64,000 bases of DNA from Larix kaempferi. Lineage: Eukaryota > Streptophyta > Pinopsida > Pinales > Pinaceae. The stretch spans positions 2,666,001 to 2,730,000 of the forward strand of contig BSBM01000200.1 of assembly GCA_027924585.1 (NCBI GenBank), given 5' to 3'. This document shows positions 1-12,230 of this stretch, in pieces. The notes under the pieces were generated by a model that was not told the origin of the DNA, searched no databases, and worked only from the letters and a program-made list of their open reading frames with translations. Positions within the stretch are counted from its first letter, which is position 1. Each line of letters starts with the position of its first letter. A program made the translations under genes and the position numbers.

Positions 1-1886
1 GTTTTTAATTTCATAAATGGAATCTACAAAGTATGCACATTCTACGTCATAACGAATTTCTATAGTTTGCGCATGCGTCCGGAAATAAGAAAAGCTTACT
101 TCCCCCATTTTTTAAAATAACAGCTTCTAGAAGGTTTACATGATTTCGTAAAAAATATGAGTTTTTAGAAAATGTGTTTTATTTCATAAATGGAATCAAC
201 AAAGTATGCACATTCTACGTCATAACGACTTTCTATAGTTTGCGCATGCGTTTGGAAATAAGAAAAGCTTACTTCACCCGTTTTTTAAAATCACAGCTTC
301 TAAAAGGTTTACCTGATTTCTTAAAAAACATGAGTTTTTAGAAAATGTTTTTAATTTCATGAATGGAATCTACAAAGTATGCACATTCTACGTCATAACG
401 AATTTCTATAGTTTGCGCTTGCGTCCGGAAATAAGAAAAGCTTACTTCCCCCGTTTTTAAAATCACAGCTTCTAGAAGGTTTACATGATTTCTTAAAAAA
501 CACGAGTTTTTAGAAAATGTGTTTTATTTCATAAATGGAATCAACAAAGTATGCACATTCTACGTCATAACGACTTTCTATAGTTTGTGCATGAGTCCAG
601 AAATAAGAAAAGCTTACTTCCCCCGTTTTTTAAAATCACAGCTTCTAGAAGGTTTAGATGATTTCTTAAAAAACAAGAGTATTTAGAAAATGTGTTTTAT
701 TTCATAAATGGAATAAACAAAGTATGCACATTCTACATCATAACGACTTTCTATAGTTTACGCATTCGTCCGAAAATAAGAAAATCTTACTTCCTCCGTT
801 TTTTAAAATCACAGCTTCTAGAAGGTTTACATGATTTCTTAAAAAACACGAGTTTTAGAAAATGTGTTTTATTTCATAAATGGAATCTACAAAGTATGCA
901 CATTCTACGTCATAATGACTTTCTATAGTTTGCGCATGCGTTTGGAAATAAGAAAAGCTTACTTCCCCCGTTTTTTAAAATCACAGGTTCTCGAAGGTTT
1001 ACATGATTTCTTAAAAAACACGAGTTTTTAGAAAATGTGTTTTATTTCATAAATGGAATCAACAAAGTATGCACATTCTACGTCATAACGACTTTCTATA
1101 GTTTGCGCATGCGTTTGGAAATAAGAAAAGCTTACTTCCCCTGTTTTTTAAAATCACAACTTCTAGAAGGTTTACTTGATTTATTAAAAAACACGAGTTT
1201 TTAGAAAATGTGTTTTATTTCATAAATGGAATCAACAAAGTATGCACATTCTACGTCATAACGATTTTCTATAGTTTGCGCATGCGTCCGGAAATAAGAA
1301 AATATTACTTCCACCGTTTTTTAAAATCACAGCTTCTAGAAGTTTTACATGATTTATTAAAAAACACGAGTTTTTAGAAAATGTGTTTTATTTCATAAAT
1401 GGAATCAACAAAGTATGCACATTCTACGTCATAACGATTTTCTATAGTTTGCGCATGCGTCCGGAAATAAGAAAAGATTACTTCCACCGTTTTCTAAAAT
1501 CACAACTTCTAGAAGGTTTACATGATTTCTTAAAAAGCACGAGTTTTTAGAAAATGTGTTTTATTTCATAAATGGAATCTACAAAGTATGCACATTCAAC
1601 GTCATAACGACTTTCTATAGTTTGCGCATGCGTTTTGAAATATGAAAAGCTTACTTCCACGGTTTTTTAAAATCACGGCTTCTAGAAGGTTTACATGATT
1701 TCTTAAAAAACACGAGTTTTTAGAAAATGTGTTTTATTTCATAAATGGAATCAACAAAGTATGCACATTCTACGTCATAACGATTTTCTATAGTTTGCGC
1801 ATGCGTCCGAAAATAAGAAAAGATTACTTCCACCGTTTTTTAAAATCACAACTTCTAGAAGGTTTTCATGATTTCTTAAAAAACAC

Positions 1887-2008
1887 GAGATTTTAGAAAA
1901 TGTGTTTTATTTCATAAATGGAATCTACAAAGTATGCACATTCTACGTCATAACGACTTTCTATAGTTTGCGCATGCGTCCGGAAATAAGAAAAGCTTAC
2001 TTCCACAC
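1887..2008. repeat. Short monomer, 122 bp (51-bp internal deletion), D0 copy
   Basis: The segment from the pyrimidine-rich CTTCCACC to the AAAACACGAG of the next boundary is missing, giving TTCCACACGAG at about 2001-2011. The HSE-like palindrome and TTTTAAAA are lost. The junction can be placed with 2 bp of microhomology (AC). The monomer begins with the rare GAGATTTTAG variant also found in the 34.1- and 37.9-kb copies. Confidence 0.95.
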
Positions 2009-4313
2009 GAGTTTTTAGAAAATGTGTTTTATTTCATAAATGGAATCAACAAAGTATGCACATTCAACGTCATAACCACTTTCTATAGTTTGCGCATTCA
2101 TCCGGAAATAAGAAAAGCTTACTTCCACCGTTTTTTAAAATCACAGCTTCTAGAAGGTTTACATGATTTCGTAAAAAACATGAGTTTTTAGAAAATGTCT
2201 TTTATTTCATAAATGTAATCTACAAAGTATGCACATTCTACGTCATAACGAATTTCTATAGTTTGCGCATGCGTCCGGAAATAAGGAAAGCTTACTTCCC
2301 CCGTTTTTTAAAATCACAGCTTCTAGGAGGTTTACATGATTTCTTAAAAAACACGAGTTTCTAGAAAATGTGTTTTATTTCATAAATGGAATCAACAAAG
2401 TATGCACATTCTACGTCATAACGACTTTCTATAGTTTGCGCATGCGTTTGGAAATAAGAAAAGCTTACTTCCCCCGTTTTTTAAAATCACAGCTTCTAGA
2501 AGGTTTACATGGTTTTTTAAAAAACATGAGTTTTTAGAAAATGTGTTTTTTTTCCTAAATGGAATTAAAAAAGTATGCACATTCTGCGTGATAACGACTT
2601 TCTATAGTTTGCGCATTCGTCCGGAAATAAGAAAAGCTTACCTCCCCCATTTTTTAAAATCAGAGCTTCTAGAAGGCTTACATGATTTCTTAAAAAACAC
2701 GAGTTTTTAGAAAATGTGTTTTATTTCATAAATGGAATCAACAAAGTATGCACATTCTACGTCATAACGACTTTCTATAGTTTGTGCATGCGTTTGGATA
2801 TAAGAAAAGCTTACTTCCATTGTTTTTTAAAATCACAGCTTCTAGAAGGTTTACATGATTTCTTAAAAAACACTAGTTTTTAGAAAATGTGTTTTATTTC
2901 ATAAATGGAATCAACAAAGTATGCACATTCTACGTCATAATGACATTCTATAGTTTGCACATTCATCCGGAAATAAGAAAAGCTTACTTCCACCGTTTTT
3001 TAAAATCACAGCTTCTAGAAGGTTTACATGATTTCGTAAAAAACACGAGTTTTTAGAAAATGTGTTTTATTTCATAAATGGAATCAACAAAGTATGCACA
3101 TTCTACGTCATAACGACTTTCTATAGTTTGCGCATGCGTCCGGAAACAAGAAAAGCTTACTTCCACCGTTTTTTAAAATCACAGCTTCTAGAAGGTTTAC
3201 ATGATTTCGTAAAAAACATGAGTTTTTAGAAAATGTGTTTTATTTCATAAATGGAACCTACAAAGTATGCACATTCTACGTCATAACGACTTTCTATAGT
3301 TTGCGCATGCGTCCGGAAATAAGAAAAGCTTAGTTCCCCCGTTTTTTAAAATCACAGCTTCTAGAAGGTTTACATGATTTCGTAAAAAACACGAGTTTTT
3401 AGAAAATGTGTTTTATTTCATAAATGGAATCAACAAAGTATGCACATTCTACGTCATAACGACTTTCTATAGTTTGTGCATGCGTTTGGATATAAGAAAA
3501 GCTTACTTCCACTGTTTTTTAAAATCACAGCTTCTAGAAGGTTTACATGATTTCTTAAAAAACACTAGTTTTTAGAAAATGTGTTTTATTTCATAAATGG
3601 AATCAACAAAGTATGCACATTCTACGTCATAATGACATTCTATAGTTTGCACATTCATCCGGAAATAAGAAAAGCTTACTTCCACCGTTTTTTAAAATCA
3701 CAGCTTCTAGAAGGTTTACATGATTTCTTAAAAAACACGTGTTTTTAGAAAATGTGTTTTATTTCATAAATGGAATCAACAAAGCATGCACATTGTACGT
3801 CATAACGACTTTCTATAGTTTGCGCATTCGTCCGGAAATAAGAAAAGCTTACTTCCACCGTTTTTTAAAATTACAGCTTCTAGAAGGTTTAAATGATTTC
3901 GTTAAAAACACGAGTTTTTAGAAAATGTGTTTTATTTCATAAATGTAATCAACAAAGTATGCACATTCTACGTCATAACGACTTTCTATAGTTTGTGCAT
4001 GCGTCTGGAAATAAGAAAAGCTTGCTTCCCCCGTTTTTTAAAATCACAGCTTCTAGAAAGTTTACATGATTTCTTAAAAAACACGAGTTTTTAGAAAATG
4101 TGTTTTATTTCATAAATGGAATCAACAAAGTATGCACATTCTACGTCATAACGACTTTCTATAGTTTGCGCATGAGTCCGGAAATAAGAAAAGCTTACTT
4201 CCCCCGTTTTTTAAAATCACAGCTTCTGGAAGGTTTACATGATTTCTTAAAAAACACGAGTTTTTAGAAAATGTGTTTTATTTCATAAATGGAATCAACA
4301 AAGTATGCACATT

Positions 4314-4358
4314 CTACGTCATAACGACTTTCTATAGTTTGCGCATGCGTCCGGAAAT
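4314..4358 (+). promoter_or_regulatory. CRE-like, NRF1-like and ETS-like motif cluster (representative)
   Basis: Within 45 bp the consensus monomer carries TACGTCAT (one base from the CRE palindrome TGACGTCA in its core), TGCGCATGCG (ten bases of the NRF1 consensus YGCGCAYGCGCR) and CCGGAAAT (ETS core GGAA in a favourable context). These three families often co-occur in animal housekeeping promoters. Here they repeat about every 173 bp. Much of the variation among monomers falls on the CpGs inside these motifs, so many copies would be weakened. A regulatory role is inference only. Confidence 0.2.
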
Positions 4359-4396
4359 AAGAAAAGCTTACTTCCACCGTTTTTTAAAATCACAGC

Positions 4397-4409
4397 TTCT
4401 AGAAGGTTT
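4397..4409 (+). promoter_or_regulatory. Heat-shock-element-like dyad (representative; recurs in nearly every monomer)
   Basis: The sequence reads TTC-TA-GAA-GG-TTT. The first two pentamer units are a perfect TTCnnGAA dyad, and the third matches TTC at two of three bases, as expected for a near-canonical HSF-binding element (TTCnnGAAnnTTC). It coincides with the palindrome that includes the XbaI site. Several variants elsewhere change only the two-base spacer, for example TTC-GA-GAA, TTC-TC-GAA and TTC-TG-GAA, and keep the dyad. Others break it (TTC-TA-AAA, TTT-TA-GAA). Binding is not demonstrated; a chance palindrome amplified with the satellite is the simplest alternative. Confidence 0.25.
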
Positions 4410-4789
4410 ACATGATTTCGTAAAAAACACGAGTTTTTAGAAAATGTGTTTTATTTCATAAATCGAACCTACAAAGTATGCACATTCTACGTCATAACGA
4501 CTTTCTATAGTTTGCGCATGCGTCCGGAAATAAGAAAAGCTTAGTTCCCCCGTTTTTTAAAATCACAGCTTCTAGAAGGTTTACATAATTTCTTAAAAAA
4601 CACGTGTTTTTAGAAAATGTGTTTTACTTCACAAATGGAATCAACAAAGTATGCACATTCTACGTCATAACGACTTTCTATAGTTTGCGCATGCATCTGG
4701 AAATAAGAAAAGCTTGCTTCCCCCGTTTTTTAAAATCACAGCTTCTAGAAGGTTTACATGATTTCTTAAAAAACACGAGTTTTTAGAAA

Positions 4790-7700
4790 ATGTGTTTTAT
4801 TTCATAAATGGAATCAACAAAGTATGCACATTCTACGTCATAACGACTTTCTATAGTTTGCGCATGCGTCTGGAAATAAGAAAAGCTTGCTTCCCCCGTT
4901 TTTTAAAATCACAGCTTCTAGAAGGTTTACATGATTTCTTAAAAAACACGAGTTTTTAAAAAATGTGTTTTATTTCATAAATGGAATCAACAAAGTATGC
5001 ACATTCTACGTCATAACGACTTTCTATAGTTTGCGCATGCGTTTGGAAATAAGAAACGCTTACTTCCCCCGTTTTTTTAAATCACAGCGTTTAGAAGGTT
5101 TACATGATTTCGTAAAAAACACGAGTTTTTAGAAAATGTGTTTTATTTCATAAATGGAATCAACAAAGTATGCACATTCTACGTCATAACGACTTTCTAT
5201 AGTTTGCGCATGCGTCTGGAAATTATAAAAGCTTACTTCCCCTGTTTTTTAAAATCACAGCTTCTAGAAGGTTTACATGATTTCGTAAAAAAAACGAGTT
5301 TTTAGAAAATGTGTTTTATTTCATAAATGGAATCAACAAAGTATGCACATTCTACGTCATAACGAATTTCTATAGTTTGCGCATTCGTCCGGAAATAAGA
5401 AAAGCTTACTTCCACCGTTTTTTAAAATCACAGCTTCTAGAAGGTTTACATGATTTCGTAAAAAACACGAGTTTTTAGAAAATGTTTTTTATTTCATAAA
5501 TGGAATCTACAAAGTATGCACATTCTACGTCATAACGAATTTCTATAGTTTGCGCATGCGTCCGGAAATAAGAAAAGCTTACTTCCCCCGTTTTTTAAAA
5601 TCACAGCTTCTAGAAGGTTTACATGATTTCGTAAAAAACATGAGTTTTTAGAAAATGTGTTTTATTTCATAAATGGAATCAACAAAGTATGCATATTCTA
5701 CGTCATAACGACTTTCTATAGTTTGCGCATGCGTTTGGAAATAAGAAAAGCTTACTTCCCCCGTTTTTAAAAATCACAGCTTCTAGAAGGTTTACATGAT
5801 TTCTTAAAAAACACGAGTTTTTGGAAAATGTGTTTTATTTCGTAAATAGAATCAACAAAGTATGCACATTCTACGTCATAACGACTTTCTATAGTTTGCG
5901 CATGCGTCCGGAAATAATAAAAGCTTACTTCCACCGTTTTTTAAAATCACAGCTTCTAGAAGGTTTACATGATTTATTAAAAAACATGAGTTTTTAGAAA
6001 ATGTTTTTAATTTCATAAATGGAATCAACAAAGTATGCACATTCTACGTCATAACGAATTTCTACAGTTTGCGCATGCGTCCGGAAATAAGAAAAGCTTA
6101 CTTCCCCCATTTTTTAAAATCACAGCTTCTAGAAGGTTTACATGATTTCGTAAAAAACATGAGTTTTTAGAAAATGTGTTTTATTTCATAAATGGAATCA
6201 ACAAAGTATGCACATTCTACGTCATAACGGCTTTCTATAGTTTGCGCATGCGTCCGGAAATAAGAAAAGCTTACTTGCCCCGTTTTTTAAAATCACAGCT
6301 TCTAGAAGGTTTACATGATTTCTTAAAAAACACGAGTTTTTAGAAAATGTATTTTATTTCTTAAATGGAATCTACAAAGTATGCACATTCTACGTCATAA
6401 CGAATTTCTATAGTTTGCGCATTCGTCCGGAAATAAGAAAAGCTTACTTCCACCGTTTTTTAAAATCACAGCTTCTAGAAGGTTTACATGATTTCGTAAA
6501 AAACACGAGTTTTTAGAAAATGTGTTTTATTTCATAAATGGAATCTACAAAGTATGCACATTCTACGTCATAACGAATTTCTATAGTTTGCGCATGCGTC
6601 CGGAAATAAGAAAAGCTTACTTCCCCCGTTTTTTAAAATCACAGCTTCTAGAAGGTTTACATGATTTCGTAAAAAACACGAGTTTTTAGTAAATGTGTTT
6701 TATTTCATAAATGGAATCAACAAAGTATGCACATTCTACGTCATAACGACTTTCTATAGTTTGCGCATGCGTCTGGAAATAAGAAAAGCTTGCTTCCCCC
6801 GTTTTTTAAAATCACAGCTTCTAGAAGGTTTACATGATTTCTTAAAAAACACGAGTTTTTAAAAAATGTGTTTTATTTCATAAATGGAATCAACAAAGTA
6901 TGCACATTCTACGTCATAACGACTTTCTATAGTTTGCGCATGCGTTTGGAAATAAGAAACGCTTACTTCCCCATTTTTTTAAATCACAGCGTTTAGAAGG
7001 TTTACATGATTTCGTAAATAACATGAGTTTTTAGAAAATGTGTTTTATTTCATAAATGGAATCAACAAAGTATGCACATTCTACGTCATAACGACTTTCT
7101 ATAGTTTGCGCATGCGTCTGGAAATTATAAAAGCTTACTTCCGCTGTTTTTTAAAATCACAGCTTCTAGAAGGTTTACATGATTTCGTAAAAAAAACGAG
7201 TTTTTAGAAAATGTGTTTTATTTCATAAATGGAATCAACAAAGTATGCACATTCTACGTCATAACGAATTTCTATAGTTTGCGCATTCGTCCGGAAATAA
7301 GAAAAGCTTACTTCCACCGTTTTTTAAAATCACAGCTTCTAGAAGGTTTACATGATTTCGTAAAAAACACGAGTTTTTAGAAAATGTTTTTTATTTCATA
7401 AATGGAATCTACAAAGTATGCACATTCTACGTCATAAAGAATTTCTATAGTTTGCGCATGCGTCCGGAAATAAGAAAAGCTTACTTCCCCCGTTTTTTAA
7501 AATCACAGCTTCTAGAAGGTTTACATGTTTTCGTAAAAAACATGAGTTTTTAGAAAATGTGTTTTATTTCATAAATGGAATCAACAAAGTATGCATATTC
7601 AACGTCATAACGACTTTCTATAGTTTGCGCATGCGTTTGGAAATAAGAAAAGCTTACTTCCCCCGTTTTTTAAAATCACAGCTTCTAGAAGGTTTACATG

Positions 7701-8120
7701 ATTTCTTAAAAAACACGAGTTTTTGGAAAATGTGTTTTATTTCATAAATAGAATCAACAAAGTATGCACATTCTACGTCATAACGACTTTCTATAGTTTG
7801 CGCATGCGTCCGGAAATAATAAAAGCTTACTTCCACCATTTTTTAAAATCACAGTATTTAGAAGGTTTACATGATTTATTAAAAAACACGAGTTTTTATA
7901 AAATGTTTTTAATTTCATAAATGGAATCTACAAAGTATGCACATTCTACATCATAACGAATTTCTATAGTTTGCGCATGCGTCCGGAAATAAGAAAAGCT
8001 TACTTCCCCCATTTTTTAAAATCACGGCTTCTAGAATGTTTACATGATTTCGTAAAAAACATGAGTTTTTAGAAAATGTGTTTTATTTCATAAATGGAAT
8101 CAACAAAGTATGCACATTCT
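4790..8120. repeat. 11-monomer (~1,902-bp) tandem duplication
   Basis: The rare variants AAGAAACGCTTAC plus AGCGTTTAGAAGG (5051 and 6954), an A8 run before ACGAG (about 5285 and 7187), GTTTTTTATTTC (about 5487 and 7386), GCATATTC (about 5690 and 7593), TTTTTGGAAAATG (about 5820 and 7722) and ATGTTTTTAATTTC (about 6001 and 7903) recur in the same order at an offset of 1,902-1,903 bp. The copies run about 4,790-6,690 and 6,691-8,120. The second ends where it switches to a GGTTCTCGAAGG-type monomer. Several markers recur in the C repeats, so this block is related to C. Confidence 0.85.
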
Positions 8121-8927
8121 ACGTCATAACGACTTTCTATAGTTTGCGCATGCGTTTGGAAATAAGAAAAGCTTACTTCCCCCGTTTTTTAAAATCACAG
8201 GTTCTCGAAGGTTTACATGATTTCTTAAAAAACACGAGTTTTTAGAAAATGTGTTTTATTTCATAAATGGAATCAACAAAGTATGCACATTCTACGTCAT
8301 AACGACTTTCTATAGTTTGCGCATGCGTTTGGAAATAAGAAAAGCTTACTTCCTCCGTTTTTTAAAATCACAGCTTCTAGAAGGTTTACATGATTTCTTA
8401 AAAAACACGAGTTTTTAGAAAATGTGTTTTATTTCATAAATGGAATCAACAAAGTATGCACATTCTACGTCATAATGATTTTCTATAGTTTGCGCATGCG
8501 TCCGGAAGTAAGAAAATATTACTTCCACCGTTTTTTAAAATCACAGCTTCTAGAAGTTTTACATGATTTATTAAAAAACACGAGTTTTTAGAAAATGTGT
8601 TTTATTTCATAAATGGAATCAACAAAGTATGCACATTCTACGTCATAATGATTTTCTATAGTTTGCGCATGCGTCCGGAAATAAGAAAAGATTACTTCCA
8701 CCATTTTCTAAAATCACAACTTCTAGAAGGTTTACATGATTTCTTAAAAAACACGAGTTTTTAGAAAATGTGTTTTATTTCATAAATGGAATCTACAAAG
8801 TATGCACATTCTACGTCATAACGAATTTCTATAGTTTGCGCATGCGTTTGGAAATATGAAAAGCTTACTTCCACCGTTTTTTAAAATCACAACTTCTAGA
8901 AGGTTTTCATGATTTCTTAAAAAACAT

Positions 8928-9048
8928 GAGTTTTTAGAAAATGTGTTTTATTTCATAAATGGAATCTACAAAGTATGCACATTCTACGTCATAACGACTT
9001 TCTATAGTTTGCGCATCCGTCCGGAAATAAGAAAAGTTACTTCCACAC
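8928..9048. repeat. Short monomer, 121 bp, first of a duplicated pair
   Basis: It has the TTCCACACGAG deletion junction plus one extra base loss (GAAAAGTTAC instead of GAAAAGCTTAC), which destroys the HindIII site, and a GCGCATCCGTCC variant. The same combination is in the 9.74- and 11.94-kb copies. Confidence 0.95.
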
Positions 9049-9740
9049 GAGTTTTTAGAAAATGTGTTTTATTTCATAAATGGAATCAACAAAGTATGCA
9101 CATTCTATGTCATAACGACTTTCTATAGTTTGTGCATGCGTCCGGAAATAAGAAAAGCCTACTTCCACCGTTTTTTAAAATCACAGCTTCTAGAAGGTTT
9201 ACATGATTTCGTAAAAAACACGAGTTTTTAGAAAATGTGTTTTATTTCATAAATGGAATCAACAAAGTATGCACATTCTACGTCATAACGGCTTTCTATA
9301 GTTTGCGCATGCGTCCGGAAATAAGAAAAGCTTACTTGCCCCGTTTTTTAAAATCACAGCTTCTAGAAGGTTTACATGATTTCGTAAAAAACATGAGTTT
9401 TTAGAAAATGTGTTTTATTTCATAAATGGAATCAACAAAGTATGCACATTCTACGTCATAATGATTTTCTATAGTTTGCGCATGCGTCCGGAAATAAGAA
9501 AAGATTACTTCCACCATTTTCTAAAATCACAACTTCTAGAAGGTTTACATGATTTCTTAAAAAACACGAGTTTTTAGAAAATGTGTTTTATTTCATAAAT
9601 GGAATCTACAAAGTATGCACATTCTACGTCATAACGAATTTCTATAGTTTGCGCATGCGTTTGGAAATATGAAAAGCTTACTTCCACCGTTTTTTAAAAT
9701 CACAACTTCTAGAAGGTTTTCATGATTTCTTAAAAAACAT

Positions 9741-9861
9741 GAGTTTTTAGAAAATGTGTTTTATTTCATAAATGGAATCTACAAAGTATGCACATTCTAC
9801 GTCATAACGACTTTCTATAGTTTGCGCATCCGTCCGGAAATAAGAAAAGTTACTTCCACAC
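9741..9861. repeat. Short monomer, 121 bp, second of the 813-bp pair
   Basis: It appears identical to the copy 813 bp upstream, including the missing HindIII base and the GCGCATCCGTCC variant, consistent with a recent duplication. Confidence 0.95.
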
Positions 9862-11937
9862 GAGTTTTTAGAAAATGTGTTTTATTTCATAAATGGAATC
9901 AACAAAGTATGCACATTCTATGTCATAACGACTTTCTATAGTTTGTGCATGCGTCCGGAAATAAGAAAAGCCTACTTCCACCGTTTTTTAAAATCACAGC
10001 TTCTAGAAGGTTTACATGATTTCGTAAAAAACACGAGTTTTTAGAAAATGTGTTTTATTTCATAAATGGAATCAACAAAGTATGCACATTCTACGTCATA
10101 ACGAATTTCTACAGTTTGCGCATGCGTCCGGAAATAAGAAAAGCTTACTTCCCCCATTTTTTAAAATCACAGCTTCTAGAAGGTTTACATGATTTCGTAA
10201 AAAAAACGAGTTTTTAGAAAATGTGTTTTATTTCATAAATGGAATCAACAAAGTATGCACATTCTACGTCATAACGAATTTCTATAGTTTGCGCATTCGT
10301 CCGGAAATAAGAAAAGCTTACTTCCACCGTTTTTTAAAATCACAGCTTCTAGAAGGTTTACATGATTTCGTAAAAAACACGAGTTTTTAGAAAATGTTTT
10401 TTATTTCATAAATGGAATCTACAAAGTATGCACATTCTACGTCATAAAGAATTTCTATAGTTTGCGCATGCGTCCGGAAATAAGAAAAGCTTACTTCCCC
10501 CGTTTTTTAAAATCACAGCTTCTAGAAGGTTTACATGTTTTCGTAAAAAACATGAGTTTTTAGAAAATGTGTTTTATTTCATAAATGGAATCAACAAAGT
10601 ATGCATATTCTACGTCATAACGACTTTCTATAGTTTGCGCATGCGTTTGGAAATAAGAAAAGCTTACTTCCCCCGTTTTTTAAAATCACAGCTTCTAGAA
10701 GGTTTACATGATTTCTTAAAAAACACGAGTTTTTGGAAAATGTGTTTTATTTCATAAATAGAATCAACAAAGTATGCACATTCTACGTCATAACGACTTT
10801 CTATAGTTTGCGCATGCGTCCGGAAATAATAAAAGCTTACTTCCACCATTTTTTAAAATCACAGTATTTAGAAGGTTTACATGATTTATTAAAAAACACG
10901 AGTTTTTATAAAATGTTTTTAATTTCATAAATGGAATCTACAAAGTATGCACATTCTACATCATAACGAATTTCTATAGTTTGCGCATGCGTCCGGAAAT
11001 AAGAAAAGCTTACTTCCCCCATTTTTTAAAATCACAGCTTCTAGAATGTTTACATGATTTCGTAAAAAACATGAGTTTTTAGAAAATGTGTTTTATTTCA
11101 TAAATGGAATCAACAAAGTATGCACATTCTACGTCATAACGACTTTCTATAGTTTGCGCATGCGTTTGGAAATAAGAAAAGCTTACTTCCCCCGTTTTTT
11201 AAAATCACAGGTTCTCGAAGGTTTACATGATTTCTTAAAAAACACGAGTTTTTAGAAAATGTGTTTTATTTCATAAATGGAATCAACAAAGTATGCACAT
11301 TCTACGTCATAACGACTTTCTATAGTTTGCGCATGCGTTTGGAAATAAGAAAAGCTTACTTCCTCCGTTTTTTAAAATCACAGCTTCTAGAAGGTTTACA
11401 TGATTTCTTAAAAAACACGAGTTTTTAGAAAATGTGTTTTATTTCATAAATGGAATCAACAAAGTATGCACATTCTACGTCATAATGATTTTCTATAGTT
11501 TGCACATGCGTCCGGAAGTAAGAAAATATTACTTCCACCGTTTTTTAAAATCACAGCTTCTAGAAGTTTTACATGATTTATTAAAAAACACGAGTTTTTA
11601 GAAAATGTGTTTTATTTCATAAATGGAATCAACAAAGTATGCACATTCTACGTCATAATGATTTTCTATAGTTTGCGCATGCGTCCGGAAATAAGAAAAG
11701 ATTACTTCCACCATTTTCTAAAATCACAACTTCTAGAAGGTTTACATGATTTCTTAAAAAACACGAGTTTTTAGAAAATGTGTTTTATTTCATAAATGGA
11801 ATCTACAAAGTATGCACATTCTACGTCATAACGAATTTCTATAGTTTGCGCATGCGTTTGGAAATATGAAAAGCTTACTTCCACCGTTTTTTAAAATCAC
11901 AACTTCTAGAAGGTTTTCATGATTTCTCAAAAAACAT

Positions 11938-12058
11938 GAGTTTTTAGAAAATGTGTTTTATTTCATAAATGGAATCTACAAAGTATGCACATTCTACGTC
12001 ATAACGACTTTCTATAGTTTGCGCATCCGTCCGGAAATAAGAAAAGTTACTTCCACAC
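11938..12058. repeat. Short monomer, 121 bp, copy in the 3,010-bp repeat
   Basis: It sits 3,010 bp after the 8.93-kb copy with the same junction and lost HindIII base. The monomer just before it has a private TTTCTCAAAAAAC variant (about 11,925). Confidence 0.95.
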
Positions 12059-12230
12059 GAGTTTTTAGAAAATGTGTTTTATTTCATAAATGGAATCAAC
12101 AAAGTATGCACATTCTATGTCATAACGACTTTCTATAGTTTGTGCATGCGTCCGGAAATAAGAAAAGCCTACTTCCACCGTTTTTTAAAATCACAGCTTC
12201 TAGAAGGTTTACATGATTTCGTAAAAAACA

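Larger units (their letters stand above)
4258..4430 (+). repeat. Representative consensus-like 173-bp monomer
   Basis: This copy carries the majority base at most positions and gives a reference frame. It starts at the GAG before the T5 run (4258). The CRE-like CTACGTCATAA is at 4314-4324, the NRF1-like TGCGCATGCG at 4340-4349, the ETS-like TCCGGAAAT at 4350-4358, HindIII AAGCTT at 4364-4369, palindromic TTTTAAAA at 4382-4389, and the 10-bp palindrome CTTCTAGAAG with its XbaI site at 4396-4405. The A-run lies just before the next GAG at 4431. Hand count gives 57 G+C of 173 (33%) and eight CpGs: seven shared by most monomers, plus one in the CGTAAA variant of the 3' A-run. The length is not a multiple of three, so any reading frame shifts between neighbours. 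Confidence 0.95.
1..4789. repeat. HOR segment D0: diverged copy of the 3.75-kb higher-order repeat
   Basis: Base 1 aligns with base 32256: diagnostic variants match at a constant offset of 32,255 bp through roughly the first 2.5 kb. Shared markers in order are the GCGCTTGCG monomer (411), the GTGCATGAGTCCAG monomer, the TTTACGCATTCG monomer with a one-base-short T run (about 850), the GGTTCTCGAAGG variant, the short 122-bp monomer (1887-2008), the TTTTTTTTCCTAAATGG monomer (about 2545) and the GCACATTCATCC monomer (about 2960). The 2.76-3.06 kb pattern recurs at 3.45-3.72 kb, an extra four-monomer duplication absent from D1. The part after 3.7 kb is also shared with 13.6-14.4 kb at offset 9,875. 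Confidence 0.85.
8582..10100. repeat. Nested 813-bp (five-unit) tandem duplication
   Basis: The five-unit segment 8582-9394, which includes a 121-bp short monomer, is repeated from 9395 onward at an offset of 813 bp, equal to four full monomers plus the short one. The match runs to about 10,100 and then switches to a GAATTTCTACAG-type monomer. The downstream 3,010-bp copy (about 11.6-12.2 kb) has only one such segment, so this duplication probably came after the larger one or was not carried with it. Confidence 0.9.
7170..12230. repeat. Duplication with 3,010-bp offset
   Basis: About 7,170-9,220 recurs at 10,180-12,230 with an exact 3,010-bp offset and only a few visible differences. Shared marks include the CATAAAGAATTTC site, TACATGTTTTCG, the CAGTATTTAGAAGG variant, AGAATGTTTACATG, GGTTCTCGAAGG, GGAAGTAAGAAAATATTAC and the short monomer. 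The region between the copies (9,220-10,180) holds an extra copy of the short-monomer neighbourhood. A third related copy lies at about 24.0-25.9 kb. Confidence 0.9.

Noticed and set aside
700-730. Polyadenylation signals: GGAATAAAC variants contain AATAAA
   Set aside because: They arise by one base change in a minority of monomers (e.g. about 712, 13,479, 26,220, 53,045), with no gene or consistent downstream element.
692-928. Recurring open frames of 60-78 codons, e.g. 692-928, 32947-33183, 45068-45256, 58220-58456, and reverse-strand frames such as 7654-7839
   Set aside because: All translate the satellite monomer itself. The monomer is 173 bp, so the frame shifts between units and frames end in or just after one unit. 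The 78-codon cases arise where a unit has lost one or more bases. They lack start context, domains and conservation beyond the repeat, and both strands give equally long frames.
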